Source: Pseudomonas putida (GTDB lineage Bacteria; Pseudomonadota; Gammaproteobacteria; Pseudomonadales; Pseudomonadaceae). From it: a DNA stretch of 64,000 bases. The notes under the pieces were generated by a model that was not told the origin of the DNA, ran no database searches, and worked only from the letters and a program-made list of their open reading frames with translations. The DNA is taken from the NCBI RefSeq assembly GCF_003228315.1, contig NZ_CP029693.1:3895501-3959500 (forward strand). The letters run 5' to 3'. Shown one piece after another: positions 53,127 to 62,436 of this stretch. Positions within the stretch are counted from its first letter, which is position 1. The number at the start of each line of letters is the position of its first letter. Position numbers and translations under genes: made by a program.

Positions 53127-53130
53127 GAAT

Positions 53131-53940
53131 TTATGCTGCCGCGGGCGCTGCCGGTGCACGGTGATAAGCCAGCCAGATCAGCAACAGACCGCCGACGATC
53201 ATCGGCACGCACAACACCTGACCCATGGTCAGCCAGTTCCAGGCCAGATAGCCCAGCTGCGCGTCCGGTACGCGGACGAATTCAACGATGAATCGGAAGA
53301 TGCCATAGAACAGCGCGAACATGCCGGACACGGCCATGGTCGGCCGTGGCTTGCGCGAGAACAGCCACAGGATCAGGAACAGTGCCACGCCTTCGAGCGC
53401 GAACTGATACAGCTGCGACGGGTGGCGCGGCAACTGCGCCGGGTCGCTGAATGGCGGGAAGATCATCGCCCATGGCACGTCGGTCGGCTTGCCCCACAGC
53501 TCGGCGTTGATGAAGTTGCCGATACGCCCGGCGCCCAGGCCGATCGGCACCATCGGTGCGACGAAGTCCATCAACTGGAAGAACGACTTGTTGTTCTTCT
53601 TGCCGAACCACAGCGCCGCCAGCATCACGCCGATGAAGCCACCGTGGAACGACATGCCACCTTTCCAGACCTCGAAGATCAGGGTCGGGTTGGCCAGGTA
53701 GGCGTGCAGATCGTAGAACAGCACATAGCCCAGACGTCCGCCGACGATCACCCCCATCGACATCCAGAACACCATGTCGGAGAGTTTTTCCTTGGTCCAG
53801 GTCGGATCGAAGCGGTTCAGGCGACGGGAGGCCAGCAGCCAGGCGCCGCCGATGCCGATCAGGTACATCAACCCGTACCAGTGGATTTTCAGCGGACCGA
53901 TGGCCAGGGCCACCGGATCGATCTGCGGGTAAGGCAGCAT
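53131..53940 (-). CDS. lgt: Prolipoprotein diacylglyceryl transferase
   Basis: A 269-residue seven-helix inner-membrane enzyme that moves diacylglyceryl from phosphatidylglycerol to the lipobox Cys of prolipoproteins. The Lgt signature [15 protein letters not shown] (about residues 136-150) with its essential Arg and Asn is intact, as are the early GLMYLIG and the HGG of [10 protein letters not shown] (about 102). Upstream of thyA and downstream of the TauE gene on the same strand. Confidence 0.96.
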   Translation of the reverse strand: MLPYPQIDPVALAIGPLKIHWYGLMYLIGIGGAWLLASRRLNRFDPTWTKEKLSDMVFWMSMGVIVGGRLGYVLFYDLHAYLANPTLIFEVWKGGMSFHGGFIGVMLAALWFGKKNNKSFFQLMDFVAPMVPIGLGAGRIGNFINAELWGKPTDVPWAMIFPPFSDPAQLPRHPSQLYQFALEGVALFLILWLFSRKPRPTMAVSGMFALFYGIFRFIVEFVRVPDAQLGYLAWNWLTMGQVLCVPMIVGGLLLIWLAYHRAPAAPAAA

Positions 53941-54023
53941 TGCGACTCCTTGTAAGCGTTTAATTCTTCAAAATGCCCGGGCGACGCTGCCACCGCAGGA
54001 TTAAGCCAGGATTGTGCCCTGCG

Positions 54024-54806
54024 TCAGAACAGGAAACTCAGACCGACGCAGAACAGCAAAGCGGCAAACAGCTTTTTCAGCAACTTTGGCGACAGCTTGT
54101 GCGCCAGTCGCGCGCCGATGCGGGCAAACACCATGCTGGTCAGGGCGATGCCCAGCAGCGCCGGCAAATAAACAAAACCGAGACTATGGGCCGGCAGCAG
54201 GGGATCGTGCCAGCCCAGAATCATGAAACTTAATGCACTTGCCAAAGCGATCGGCAGGCCACAGGCCGACGAGGTCGCGACGGCCTGCTGCATCGGCACG
54301 CTGCGCCAGGTCAGGAACGGCACGGTCAGCGAGCCGCCGCCAATGCCGAAAATCGCCGAAGCCCAACCGATCACACTGCCGGCCACGGTCAGACCGAGCT
54401 TGCCCGGCACAGTTCGACTGGCCTTGGGTTTGACGTCCAGCGCCAACTGCGCGGCGATCACCAAGGCGAACACACCGATAATTTTCTGCAGGTTGGGTCC
54501 CGATATCGCTTCGGCAGTCAGCGCTCCGAATCCGGCGCCGATCAGAATGCCGACCGTCATCCACACAAAGATCGACCAGCGCACGGCGCCGCGACGGTGG
54601 TGCTCACGCACGGCGTTCACCGAGGTGAAGATGATGGTTGCCAGCGAAGTACCAACGGCGAGGTGGGTCAGGATCGACTGATCGAAACCCTGCAGGGTGA
54701 AGCTGTACACCAGCACGGGGACGATGATGATCCCGCCGCCCACGCCAAACAGCCCGGCCAGCACTCCGGCACAGGCGCCAAGCGCCAGATAGAGCAGAAA
54801 TTCCAT
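54024..54806 (-). CDS. Sulfite exporter TauE/SafE family protein
   Basis: A 260-residue membrane protein with seven or eight helices and two internal repeats that carry the family motifs GLFGVGGGIIIVPVL (about residues 18-32) and AIFGIGGGSLTVPFL (about 155-169). The substrate of this member is not known; the family includes sulfite, sulfonate and organosulfur exporters. ATG at 54806 is chosen; an open frame upstream runs far into non-family sequence. Confidence 0.87.
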   Translation of the reverse strand: MEFLLYLALGACAGVLAGLFGVGGGIIIVPVLVYSFTLQGFDQSILTHLAVGTSLATIIFTSVNAVREHHRRGAVRWSIFVWMTVGILIGAGFGALTAEAISGPNLQKIIGVFALVIAAQLALDVKPKASRTVPGKLGLTVAGSVIGWASAIFGIGGGSLTVPFLTWRSVPMQQAVATSSACGLPIALASALSFMILGWHDPLLPAHSLGFVYLPALLGIALTSMVFARIGARLAHKLSPKLLKKLFAALLFCVGLSFLF

Positions 54807-54938
54807 GCTGTTTCCCCACCCAACCCCAAAACCGGAGCGGCATGGTAACGGATGCATGGCCTCAGGCTCCACTGGATGGCGATGGATACCCGCACGATGT
54901 CTGCGTAGAGTGGGCAAAAAACACACAAGGACCACCTT

Positions 54939-55685
54939 ATGTGCCTGATTGTTTTCGCCTGGCGACCTGGGCATGCCCAGCCGCTGATCGTGGCGGCCAA
55001 CCGCGACGAGTTCTACGCACGCCCTACCCTGCCTTTGGCGCAATGGCCTGAATCGCCGCAGGTGTACGCCGGACGTGATCTGGAGGCTGGCGGTACGTGG
55101 CTCGGGATTGGCAGCAACGGACGGTTCGCCGCGCTGACCAACATCCGAGATCCCCAACGTCCGCCGGGGCGCAAGTCCCGGGGCGAACTGGTCGCGCGCT
55201 TTCTCACCGGTGAAGTGCCGATTGACGACTATTTGAGCGAAGTTGTTGCACGTTCGCCGGAATATGGTGGCTTTAACCTGCTGGTAGGCAATCACCGTGA
55301 GCTCTGGCATTTCAATGCCCGGGAATCGGAAGCGGTGATGCTGCCCCCGGGGGTCTATGGCCTTTCAAACGCGGGGCTGGATACGCCGTGGCCGAAACTG
55401 CTCAAGGCTAGAGCGGCGTTGAGTGAAGTGCTGGACGACCCGCAACCCCAGGCGTTGCTGGCCCTGCTCGCCGATGCGCAGCAGGCACCGATTGCCGATC
55501 TGCCAGACACTGGAGTGGGTGTAGCGACGGAAACGCTGCTGTCGAGCGTGTTTATTGCCAGCCAGAGCTATGGGACCCGGGCGAGTACGGCGTTGATCGT
55601 GCAGGCGGATGGCTCGCGGCATCTGGTCGAAAGGAGCTTCGGGCCGTATGGCGGGCATCTTGGGGAAGTGGAGATCAGGATTTAA
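54939..55685 (+). CDS. NRDE family protein (TANGO2-like)
   Basis: A 248-residue cytosolic protein. The name-giving motif is Asn21-Arg-Asp-Glu24, with Cys2 after the start (MCLIVFAW), as in Ntn-hydrolase-like TANGO2 proteins. GGTWLGI and TNIRDP follow, also typical. Bacterial and human members have been linked to heme handling, but the activity is not settled. It is inserted on the plus strand between genes that lie together on the minus strand. AAGGA precedes the ATG. Confidence 0.88.
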   Translation: MCLIVFAWRPGHAQPLIVAANRDEFYARPTLPLAQWPESPQVYAGRDLEAGGTWLGIGSNGRFAALTNIRDPQRPPGRKSRGELVARFLTGEVPIDDYLSEVVARSPEYGGFNLLVGNHRELWHFNARESEAVMLPPGVYGLSNAGLDTPWPKLLKARAALSEVLDDPQPQALLALLADAQQAPIADLPDTGVGVATETLLSSVFIASQSYGTRASTALIVQADGSRHLVERSFGPYGGHLGEVEIRI

Positions 55686-55708
55686 ATTTGAGCTGTTTGG
55701 GCTGGCCC

Positions 55709-55785
55709 CATCGCGAGCAGGCTCGCTCCTACAGGGTTTTGTGGTGTTCACAAATCCACTGTGGGAGCGAGCCTGCTCGCGATGG
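55709..55785. repeat. REPIN, short form
   Basis: REP pair (CATCGCGAGCAGGCTCGCTCCTACAGG ... GTGGGAGCGAGCCTGCTCGCGATGG) between the convergent NRDE and ptsP genes. Confidence 0.9.
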
Positions 55786-55798
55786 GGTCGTCAGCGTT

Positions 55799-58078
55799 TT
55801 AGAGGGCTTTGACCGCAGCCGGATTGACCATCCGCGCCAACCCAAGGTTCTTCAGCGCCAGTTGCAGCGAGCTGTGGATCACCTGCGGGTTGTCGATGGT
55901 CATCAGTTCGGCCAGCAACTCCCTGGCCATGCCCAGATTGATCTGACGCAGCATCCACTTCACTTTCGGCAAGTTGGTGGCGTTCATCGACAGGCTGTCG
56001 AAACCCATCGCCATCAACAGCACCGCCGCTGCCGGATCACCTGCCATCTCGCCGCAGATGCTCACCGGCTTGCCTTCGGCATGGGCGTCGCGCACGACGG
56101 TTTGCAGGGCTTGCAGCACCGCCGGGTGCAGGTAGTCGTAGAGGTCGGCCACCCGCGGGTTGTTGCGGTCCACGGCCAGCAGGTACTGGGTCAGGTCGTT
56201 GGAGCCGACCGACAGGAAGTCCACCTGCCGCGCCAGTTCCTTGGTCTGGTAGACCGCCGCCGGAATCTCGATCATCACACCCACGGGCGGCATCGGCACG
56301 TCACAGCCTTCGTCACGCACCTCGCCCCAGGCACGGTGGATCAAGTGCAGGGCTTCTTCCAGTTCATGGGTGCCGGAGATCATCGGCAACAGGATGCGCA
56401 GGTTGTTCAGGCCTTCGCTGGCCTTGAGCATGGCGCGGGTCTGCACCAGGAAGATTTCCGGGTGGTCGAGGGTGACGCGAATGCCGCGCCAGCCGAGGAA
56501 CGGGTTGTCTTCCTTGATCGGGAAGTACGACAGCGCCTTGTCGCCACCGATATCCAGCGTACGCATGGTGACCGGTTGCGGGTGGAACGCGGCGAGTTGC
56601 TCGCGGTAGATCGCCAGCTGTTCCTTTTCGCTCGGGAAGCGCTGGTTGATCATGAACGGCACTTCGGTACGGTACAGGCCGACACCTTCGGCGCCGCGCT
56701 TCTGGGCACGCGCCACATCCGCCAGCAGGCCGGTGTTGACCCACAATGGCATGCGGTGGCCATCGGTGGTCACGCAGGGCAGGTCGCGCAGGGAATCCAG
56801 GCCCAGGGCCAGTTGCTTCTCTTCTTCCACCACTTCGGCGAATTGCTTGCGCAGTACTTCGCCGGGGTTGGTGTACACCTCGCCACGGTTGCCGTCGACG
56901 ATCAGTTCGATGCCGTCGACCTTGGCGTAGGGCAGGTCGACCAGGCCCATGACCGTCGGAATGCCCATGGCTCGCGCCAGGATCGCCACGTGGGAGTTAC
57001 CCGAACCGAGTACCGACACCAAGCCGACCAGCGTGCCTTCCGGCACCTCGCCGAGCATGGCCGGCGTCAGCTCTTCGCTGACCAGAATGGTTTTTTCCGG
57101 GTAGACCAGGTTCTGCTGACGCTCTTCCTGCAGGTAGGCGAGCAGCCGGCGGCCCAGGTCCTTGACGTCCGACGCCCGCTCACGCAGGTATTCATCGTCC
57201 ATCAGTTCGAAACGGTTGACGTGATCGGTCACCACCTGACGCAAGGCACCCTGGGCCCATTGCCCGGTCTTGATCACGGTGGTGACTTCGCTACCCAGTG
57301 CCGCATCGTCGAGCATCATCAGGTAGACGTCGAACAGGGCGCGCTCTTCCGGGCGCAACTGGGTGGCGAGCTTGGCGGACAAGGCACGCATGTCGGCGCG
57401 CACGCCTTCGATGGCGGTCTTGAACAGCCCGAGCTCTGCGTCGATGTCGGTGATGGTCTTGTCAGGCACCACGTCCAGATCGGCCGGCGGCAGCATGACC
57501 ACGGCCGTACCCACGGCCGCACCCGGCGAGCCCGGTACGCCGACGAACTTGGCTTCCTGAATACCCTTGCCCTGACGGCCCAGACCACGGATGGAACCGG
57601 TGGCCTCGGCGTGGGCGATAACGCCGGCGAGCTGCGCGCTCATGGTCACGAGGAAGGCTTCTTCACCTTCATCGAACTGGCGGCGTTCTTTCTGCTGGAT
57701 GACCAACACGCCGACGACGCGGCGATGGTGAATGATCGGCGCCCCGAGGAACGAGGCGTAGCGCTCTTCACCGGTCTCGGCGAAGTAGCGGTAGCGCGGG
57801 TGATCCGCGGCGTTTTCGAGGTTCAGGGGTTCTTCACGCGTGCCGACCAGGCCGACCAGACCTTCATTGGGGGCCATGCTGACCTTGCCGATCGAGCGCT
57901 TGTTCAAGCCCTCGGTGGCCATCAGCACGAAACGGTTGGTCTCGGGGTCAAGCAGGTAGACCGAGCAGACCTGGCTGCCCATGGCCTCTTTGACGCGCAA
58001 CACAATAATCCCCAACGCCGCCTTGAGATCCTTGGCGGAGTTAACTTCCTGGACGATCTTGCGCAGCGTATTGAGCAT
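55799..58078 (-). CDS. ptsP: Phosphoenolpyruvate-protein phosphotransferase PtsP (EI-Ntr)
   Basis: A 759-residue first enzyme of the nitrogen PTS. A GAF domain (about residues 5-155) senses glutamine in related proteins. The PEP-utiliser N-domain and swivelling His domain follow; the phosphorylated residue is His363 in GSGNSHVAILARA. The C-terminal PEP-binding barrel has RTEVPFM, IGGDK and LSVGSNDLTQYLLAVDR. It passes phosphate to NPr and EIIA-Ntr, which tune potassium, carbon and stress responses. It lies 22 bases after rppH on the same strand. Confidence 0.96.
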   Translation of the reverse strand: MLNTLRKIVQEVNSAKDLKAALGIIVLRVKEAMGSQVCSVYLLDPETNRFVLMATEGLNKRSIGKVSMAPNEGLVGLVGTREEPLNLENAADHPRYRYFAETGEERYASFLGAPIIHHRRVVGVLVIQQKERRQFDEGEEAFLVTMSAQLAGVIAHAEATGSIRGLGRQGKGIQEAKFVGVPGSPGAAVGTAVVMLPPADLDVVPDKTITDIDAELGLFKTAIEGVRADMRALSAKLATQLRPEERALFDVYLMMLDDAALGSEVTTVIKTGQWAQGALRQVVTDHVNRFELMDDEYLRERASDVKDLGRRLLAYLQEERQQNLVYPEKTILVSEELTPAMLGEVPEGTLVGLVSVLGSGNSHVAILARAMGIPTVMGLVDLPYAKVDGIELIVDGNRGEVYTNPGEVLRKQFAEVVEEEKQLALGLDSLRDLPCVTTDGHRMPLWVNTGLLADVARAQKRGAEGVGLYRTEVPFMINQRFPSEKEQLAIYREQLAAFHPQPVTMRTLDIGGDKALSYFPIKEDNPFLGWRGIRVTLDHPEIFLVQTRAMLKASEGLNNLRILLPMISGTHELEEALHLIHRAWGEVRDEGCDVPMPPVGVMIEIPAAVYQTKELARQVDFLSVGSNDLTQYLLAVDRNNPRVADLYDYLHPAVLQALQTVVRDAHAEGKPVSICGEMAGDPAAAVLLMAMGFDSLSMNATNLPKVKWMLRQINLGMARELLAELMTIDNPQVIHSSLQLALKNLGLARMVNPAAVKAL

Positions 58079-58100
58079 GGCTCGGGGTCGAACTCCGTCG

Positions 58101-58580
58101 TCAGTCGCGCGCTAAAAGGCGCGGGGCAAGCTCTTTGAGAGCGCGTCGATACACCTCGCGCTTGAATGTCACCACCTGGCCCAGCGGATACCAATAGCTG
58201 ACCCAGCGCCAGCCATCGAATTCCGGTTTACCGGTCAAATCCATCCGCACCCGCTGCTCGTTGGAGATCAGGCGCAGGAGAAACCACTTCTGTTTCTGGC
58301 CGATGCACAGCGGTTGGCTGTGGGTCCGGACCAGACGTTGCGGCAAACGATAGCGCAACCAGCCCCGGGTGCAGGCGAGTATTTCAACATCTTCGCGCTC
58401 CAGGCCCACTTCTTCGTTCAACTCGCGGTACAAGGCGTCTTCCGGCGTCTCCTGGGGGTTGATCCCGCCCTGAGGAAACTGCCAGGCATCTTGATTGATT
58501 CGGCGAGCCCATAGCACCTGGCCGGCATCATTCGTAAGAATGATCCCGACATTAGGACGAAAACCATCGGGGTCGATCAC
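58101..58580 (-). CDS. rppH: RNA 5'-pyrophosphohydrolase RppH
   Basis: A 159-residue Nudix enzyme that removes pyrophosphate from mRNA 5' ends and so starts decay. The Nudix box is [23 protein letters not shown] (about residues 38-60). The start is GTG at 58580, giving the family N-terminus (M)[18 protein letters not shown] stands 8 bases before it. Longer in-frame starts add a cysteine-bearing tail absent from the family. First gene of rppH-ptsP. Confidence 0.94.
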   Translation of the reverse strand: MIDPDGFRPNVGIILTNDAGQVLWARRINQDAWQFPQGGINPQETPEDALYRELNEEVGLEREDVEILACTRGWLRYRLPQRLVRTHSQPLCIGQKQKWFLLRLISNEQRVRMDLTGKPEFDGWRWVSYWYPLGQVVTFKREVYRRALKELAPRLLARD

Positions 58581-58723
58581 GGCAACAACCTCGCAAACGC
58601 ATGTCGCCGCATTGTTCCACAAAGGTCGTGAGGGCAGCAACGCGCCGTCTTACCTTATGTGCACTCTTGTGAAAAGTCCGTATTCTGGACGCCTTTCGAC
58701 AGACTTTTCAGCGAGTAACTGCA

Positions 58724-59380
58724 ATGCGGCTGGCTTTATTCGACTTGGACAACACACTGCTTGGCGGCGACAGCGATCACGCTTGGGGCGATTACCTGTG
58801 TGAACGCGGCTTCCTCGACCCTGTGGCCTACAAGGCGCGCAACGACGAGTTCTATCAGGACTACCTGGCGGGCAAGCTGGACAACGCCGCCTACCTGAAC
58901 TTCTGCCTGGAAGTCCTTGGCCGTACCGAAATGGCCATCCTGGACCAGTGGCACAATGAATTCATGCGCGATTGCATTGATCAATTGCTGCTGCCCAAGG
59001 CTTTCGAACTGCTGGCCAAGCACCGCGACGCTGGCGACAAGCTGGTGATCATCACCGCCACCAACCGTTTCGTCACCGCCCCCATCGCCGAGCGCCTGGG
59101 CGTCGAAACCCTGATCGCCACCGAATGCGAGATGCAGGATGGCCGTTACACCGGGCGCAGCACCGATGTGCCGTGCTTCCGCGAGGGCAAGGTGACAAGG
59201 CTCAATCGTTGGCTGGAGGAGACCGGGTACAACCTGGAGGACAGTTACTTCTACAGCGACTCGATGAATGACTTGCCGCTGCTGGAGCAGGTGGTGAATC
59301 CGGTGGCGGTTGATCCGGATCCCAAGTTGCGGGCCGAGGCCGAGAAGCGTGGCTGGCCGGTGATCAGTCTGCGCGACTGA
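58724..59380 (+). CDS. HAD-IB phosphatase, phosphoserine-phosphatase-like
   Basis: A 218-residue cytosolic phosphatase. Motif I is Asp7-Leu-Asp9-Asn-Thr, motif II TAT in IITATNR, motif III a Lys in REGKVTRL and motif [14 protein letters not shown] helical cap (about 15-85) fits subfamily IB, which includes SerB and histidinol-phosphatase-like enzymes. Substrate not evident. It is divergent from rppH and followed by a REPIN. Confidence 0.9.
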   Translation: MRLALFDLDNTLLGGDSDHAWGDYLCERGFLDPVAYKARNDEFYQDYLAGKLDNAAYLNFCLEVLGRTEMAILDQWHNEFMRDCIDQLLLPKAFELLAKHRDAGDKLVIITATNRFVTAPIAERLGVETLIATECEMQDGRYTGRSTDVPCFREGKVTRLNRWLEETGYNLEDSYFYSDSMNDLPLLEQVVNPVAVDPDPKLRAEAEKRGWPVISLRD

Positions 59381-59388
59381 TCACCGAA

Positions 59389-59490
59389 CTGTAGGAGCGA
59401 GCATGCTCGCGATGGTCGTTAACGATAACGCGGGGCGCCTGGTTCCCCTTGGCGCTCTCAGGTTTTTCGCGAGCATGCTCGCTCCTACAG
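59389..59490. repeat. REPIN, long class, GAGCATGCTCGC tip variant
   Basis: REP pair between the convergent HAD and DUF2269 genes. Interior GATGGTCGTTAACGATAACG and GAGCATGCTCGC on both arms: the only copy outside the RAYT region with this tip. Confidence 0.91.
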
Positions 59491-59508
59491 CGAATTGCGT
59501 TTAAACGG

Positions 59509-59934
59509 TTAAACGGGCTTGGCACCCATCAGCCCGGCAATGGCGATAAAGCAGACAAAACTGAACAACGCCAGGGCAAAGGTAAACTTGCCCACCCCAC
59601 CCGGCGTCTTGCGCACCTTGTTCAAGCGCACCAGCAGCCAGAACCACGCCAGCGCCGCGACGGTGTAAAGCACGCTGGAAGCCAACAACCAGGTCTGCCC
59701 CAGCGGCCAGCCCACCAGATGCACCATCCACCACCCGGTGAATGGCATGCTCAGCAGTGCCAGCCCCATCAACAACCAGATGAACACACGCGGACTTTGC
59801 AGGGTACGGCTTGCCGCCGTCGCGTCGCCATTGCGCCTGGTGCGCCAGACCCAGATCCCCAGGCCCAACGCGCAAAGCAACACGACCACTGTCGCCGCCA
59901 TGTGCGCGGTCTTGAGGGCAGTTAAGGTTTCCAT
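59509..59934 (-). CDS. DUF2269 family membrane protein
   Basis: A 141-residue inner-membrane protein with four hydrophobic segments (about 10-30, 49-70, 78-102, 115-136), an early His in ALKTAHM and GWWMVHLVG in the second loop. It fits DUF2269; function unknown. It lies 38 bases after ilvA on the same strand. Confidence 0.75.
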   Translation of the reverse strand: METLTALKTAHMAATVVVLLCALGLGIWVWRTRRNGDATAASRTLQSPRVFIWLLMGLALLSMPFTGWWMVHLVGWPLGQTWLLASSVLYTVAALAWFWLLVRLNKVRKTPGGVGKFTFALALFSFVCFIAIAGLMGAKPV

Positions 59935-59972
59935 GGTTCGATCTCCTTATGCATTGCCCTCAGCGTAGCCGG

Positions 59973-61487
59973 TCAGCCAAGAAACAGCTGATAGGCCGGG
60001 TTGTCGCTTTCATCCCAGTACGGGTAACCGATTTCTTCCAGCGCCGCCGGCACCAGATGACGCTCGTCATGAGGCACTTGCAGCCCTGCGACCACACGAC
60101 CATCCGCCGCGCCATGGTTACGGTAGTGGAACATCGAGATGTTCCAGCGCCCGCCGAGCTTGTTGAGGAAGTTGAACAACGCCCCCGGACGCTCCGGGAA
60201 TTCGAAGCGCAGGATCACTTCATCCACCACGTGCGCCGCACGGCCGCCGACCATGTGGCGAATGTGCAACTTGGCCAGTTCGTTGTCGGTCAGGTCGACC
60301 ACCGGGAAACCCTGCTCGCCGAGGCTGGCGATCAGCGCGCTGCGCGGGTCGGTGTCCGGGTGCGTCTGCACGCCGACGAAAATGTGCGCTTCGCTGCCGG
60401 TGTTGTAGCGGTAGTTGAATTCGGTGATCTGGCGCTTGCCGATGGCTTCGCAGAAGGCCTTGAAGCTGCCCGGCTTCTCGGGAATGGTCACGGCGATGAT
60501 AGCTTCGCGGCCCTCGCCCAGCTCCGCGCGCTCGGCCACATGGCGCAGGCGGTCGAAATTGACGTTGGCGCCAGAATCGATGGCGACGAAGGTGTGCCCG
60601 CTGATACCGCGCTGCTCGACGTACTTCTTGATCCCGGCGACGCCCAGGGCGCCGGCAGGTTCGGTGATCGAGCGGGTATCGTCGTAGATATCCTTGATGG
60701 CTGCGCAGATCTCGTCGGTACTGACGGTGATCACTTCATCGACGTGATCCTTGCAGATATCGAAAGTGTGCTGGCCGATCTGCGCTACTGCCACGCCGTC
60801 GGCGAAGATGCCCACGGTCGGCAGTACCACGCGCTCGCCCGCGGCCATGGCGGCTTGCAGGCAGTTGGAGTCGTCCGGCTCGACGCCGATGATCTTGATC
60901 TCCGGGCGCAGGTATTTGACGTACGCCGCGATGCCGGCGATCAGGCCGCCACCGCCCACCGGGACGAAAATCGCATCCAGACGGCCCGGGTGCTGGCGCA
61001 GAATCTCCATCGCCACCGTGCCCTGCCCGGCAATGGTGTGGGGATCGTCGTAGGGGTGGATGTAGACGTAGCCTTTTTCGTCGACCAGTTTCAGCGAGTA
61101 GGCCAGGGCTTCGGGGAACGAATCGCCATGCAGCACCACCTTGCCACCGCGCGAACGCACGCCTTCGACCTTGATCTCGGGGGTGGTCTTGGGCATGACG
61201 ATGGTCGCCTTCACGCCCAATACTTTCGCGGCCAGCGCCAAGCCCTGGGCATGGTTGCCCGCCGATGCGGTGACCACGCCACGGGCGCGCTCTTCATCGC
61301 TCAGTTGCGTGAGTTTGTTGTAGGCGCCGCGAATCTTGAACGAGAACACCGGCTGCAAGTCTTCACGCTTGAGCCAAATCTCGTTGCCCAGCCGCTCGGA
61401 GAGCTGGCGGGCAGTCTGCAACGGGGTTTCTACGGCAACGTCATAAACGCGCGAGGTGAGGATCTTTTTGACGTACTGTTCTAGCAT
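59973..61487 (-). CDS. ilvA: Threonine deaminase IlvA (biosynthetic)
   Basis: A 504-residue PLP enzyme that turns threonine into 2-oxobutanoate at the start of isoleucine synthesis. The PLP lysine is Lys51 in FSFKIRGAYNKL; the phosphate loop is VGGGGLIAG. The C-terminal part (about 325-504) holds two ACT-like domains for isoleucine and valine feedback, with the expected PEKPGSFKAF and PERPGALFNF motifs. The full two-domain C-terminus marks it as the regulated biosynthetic form. Confidence 0.97.
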   Translation of the reverse strand: MLEQYVKKILTSRVYDVAVETPLQTARQLSERLGNEIWLKREDLQPVFSFKIRGAYNKLTQLSDEERARGVVTASAGNHAQGLALAAKVLGVKATIVMPKTTPEIKVEGVRSRGGKVVLHGDSFPEALAYSLKLVDEKGYVYIHPYDDPHTIAGQGTVAMEILRQHPGRLDAIFVPVGGGGLIAGIAAYVKYLRPEIKIIGVEPDDSNCLQAAMAAGERVVLPTVGIFADGVAVAQIGQHTFDICKDHVDEVITVSTDEICAAIKDIYDDTRSITEPAGALGVAGIKKYVEQRGISGHTFVAIDSGANVNFDRLRHVAERAELGEGREAIIAVTIPEKPGSFKAFCEAIGKRQITEFNYRYNTGSEAHIFVGVQTHPDTDPRSALIASLGEQGFPVVDLTDNELAKLHIRHMVGGRAAHVVDEVILRFEFPERPGALFNFLNKLGGRWNISMFHYRNHGAADGRVVAGLQVPHDERHLVPAALEEIGYPYWDESDNPAYQLFLG

Positions 61488-61587
61488 CGGAAAGCATCAC
61501 TGAGCGGGTTGGGCAGGACCAAGGAGTCTAACCCGGCTTTTGGGCGCACGACCACACGAATACAGAGGTTTTAGCCCGGCATGGCGC

Positions 61588-61593
61588 TATAAT
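61588..61593 (+). promoter_or_regulatory. Consensus -10 box upstream of rpiA
   Basis: TATAAT ends 40 bases before the rpiA start. No good -35 stands at 16-18 bases upstream. Confidence 0.42.
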
Positions 61594-61633
61594 GCCGGCC
61601 TTTCCGTTCACCTTGCCCGCTTCCGGAGCCCGC

Positions 61634-62308
61634 ATGACCCAGGATCAACTCAAACAGGCAGTGGCCCAGGCCGCCGTCGATTTCATCCTTCCGAAACTCG
61701 ACGACAAGAGCATCGTCGGGGTCGGCACCGGCTCCACCGCCAACTGCTTCATCGATGCCCTGGCCAAGCACAAGGGCGCGTTCGATGGCGCAGTCGCCAG
61801 TTCCGAAGCCACTGCCGCCCGCCTGAAAGGCCACGGCATTCCGGTGTACGAACTGAACACCGTCAGCGACCTGGAGTTCTACGTCGACGGCGCCGATGAA
61901 AGCGACGAGCACCTGAATCTGATCAAGGGCGGCGGCGCAGCCCTGACCCGCGAGAAGATCGTCGCGGCCGTGGCCAAGACCTTCATCTGCATCGCCGACG
62001 CCAGCAAGCTGGTACCGGTGCTCGGCGCGTTCCCGCTGCCGGTGGAAGTGATCCCGATGGCCCGCAGCCACGTGGCCCGCCAGCTGGTCACGCTGGGCGG
62101 CGACCCGGTCTACCGCGAAGGCGTGGTGACCGACAACGGCAACATCATCCTTGATGTGTTCAACATGCAGATCACCAACCCGGTGGAGCTGGAAACGCAG
62201 ATCAATGCGATCGTCGGCGTGGTCACCAACGGCCTGTTCGCGGCGCGGCCGGCGGATTTGCTGTTGCTGGGGACCAGTGAAGGCGTGAAGACCCTGCGCG
62301 CCGAATAA
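61634..62308 (+). CDS. rpiA: Ribose-5-phosphate isomerase A
   Basis: A 224-residue enzyme interconverting ribose 5-phosphate and ribulose 5-phosphate in the pentose phosphate pathway. Motifs are [14 protein letters not shown] (about residues 27-40), [24 protein letters not shown] (the catalytic Asp and Glu) and the Lys in ADASKLV. CCGGAG precedes the ATG at 61634; an in-frame upstream start is not needed. Divergent from ilvA with 146 bases between. Confidence 0.97.
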   Translation: MTQDQLKQAVAQAAVDFILPKLDDKSIVGVGTGSTANCFIDALAKHKGAFDGAVASSEATAARLKGHGIPVYELNTVSDLEFYVDGADESDEHLNLIKGGGAALTREKIVAAVAKTFICIADASKLVPVLGAFPLPVEVIPMARSHVARQLVTLGGDPVYREGVVTDNGNIILDVFNMQITNPVELETQINAIVGVVTNGLFAARPADLLLLGTSEGVKTLRAE

Positions 62309-62326
62309 GCCAGACATTCGCATAAA

Positions 62327-62420
62327 CCTGTAGGAGCGAGCCTGCTCGCGATAGCGGTGTAACAGCCAACAGAGATGTTGAATGTTATGGCCTCATCGCC
62401 AGCAGGCTCGCTCCTACAGT
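62327..62420. repeat. REPIN, medium interior class
   Basis: REP pair between the convergent rpiA and SdiA-regulated genes. It shares ATGTTGAATGTTATGGCCTCATCGC with the copy at 9326. One arm reads TCGCCAGCAGGC, a single-base change (G to C) in the stem. Confidence 0.88.
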
Positions 62421-62436
62421 GTTTTAGTGATGCCGG

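Noticed and set aside
54807-55310. A 168-codon N-terminal extension of the TauE/SafE protein
   Set aside because: It crosses the divergent NRDE gene and its promoter; the family N-terminus and a ribosome site are at 54806.
55688-58138. An 816-codon open frame opposite ptsP
   Set aside because: It mirrors ptsP and rppH; the protein has His/Gln/Val-rich shadow composition, no domain and no ribosome site. ptsP has all its family motifs on the other strand.
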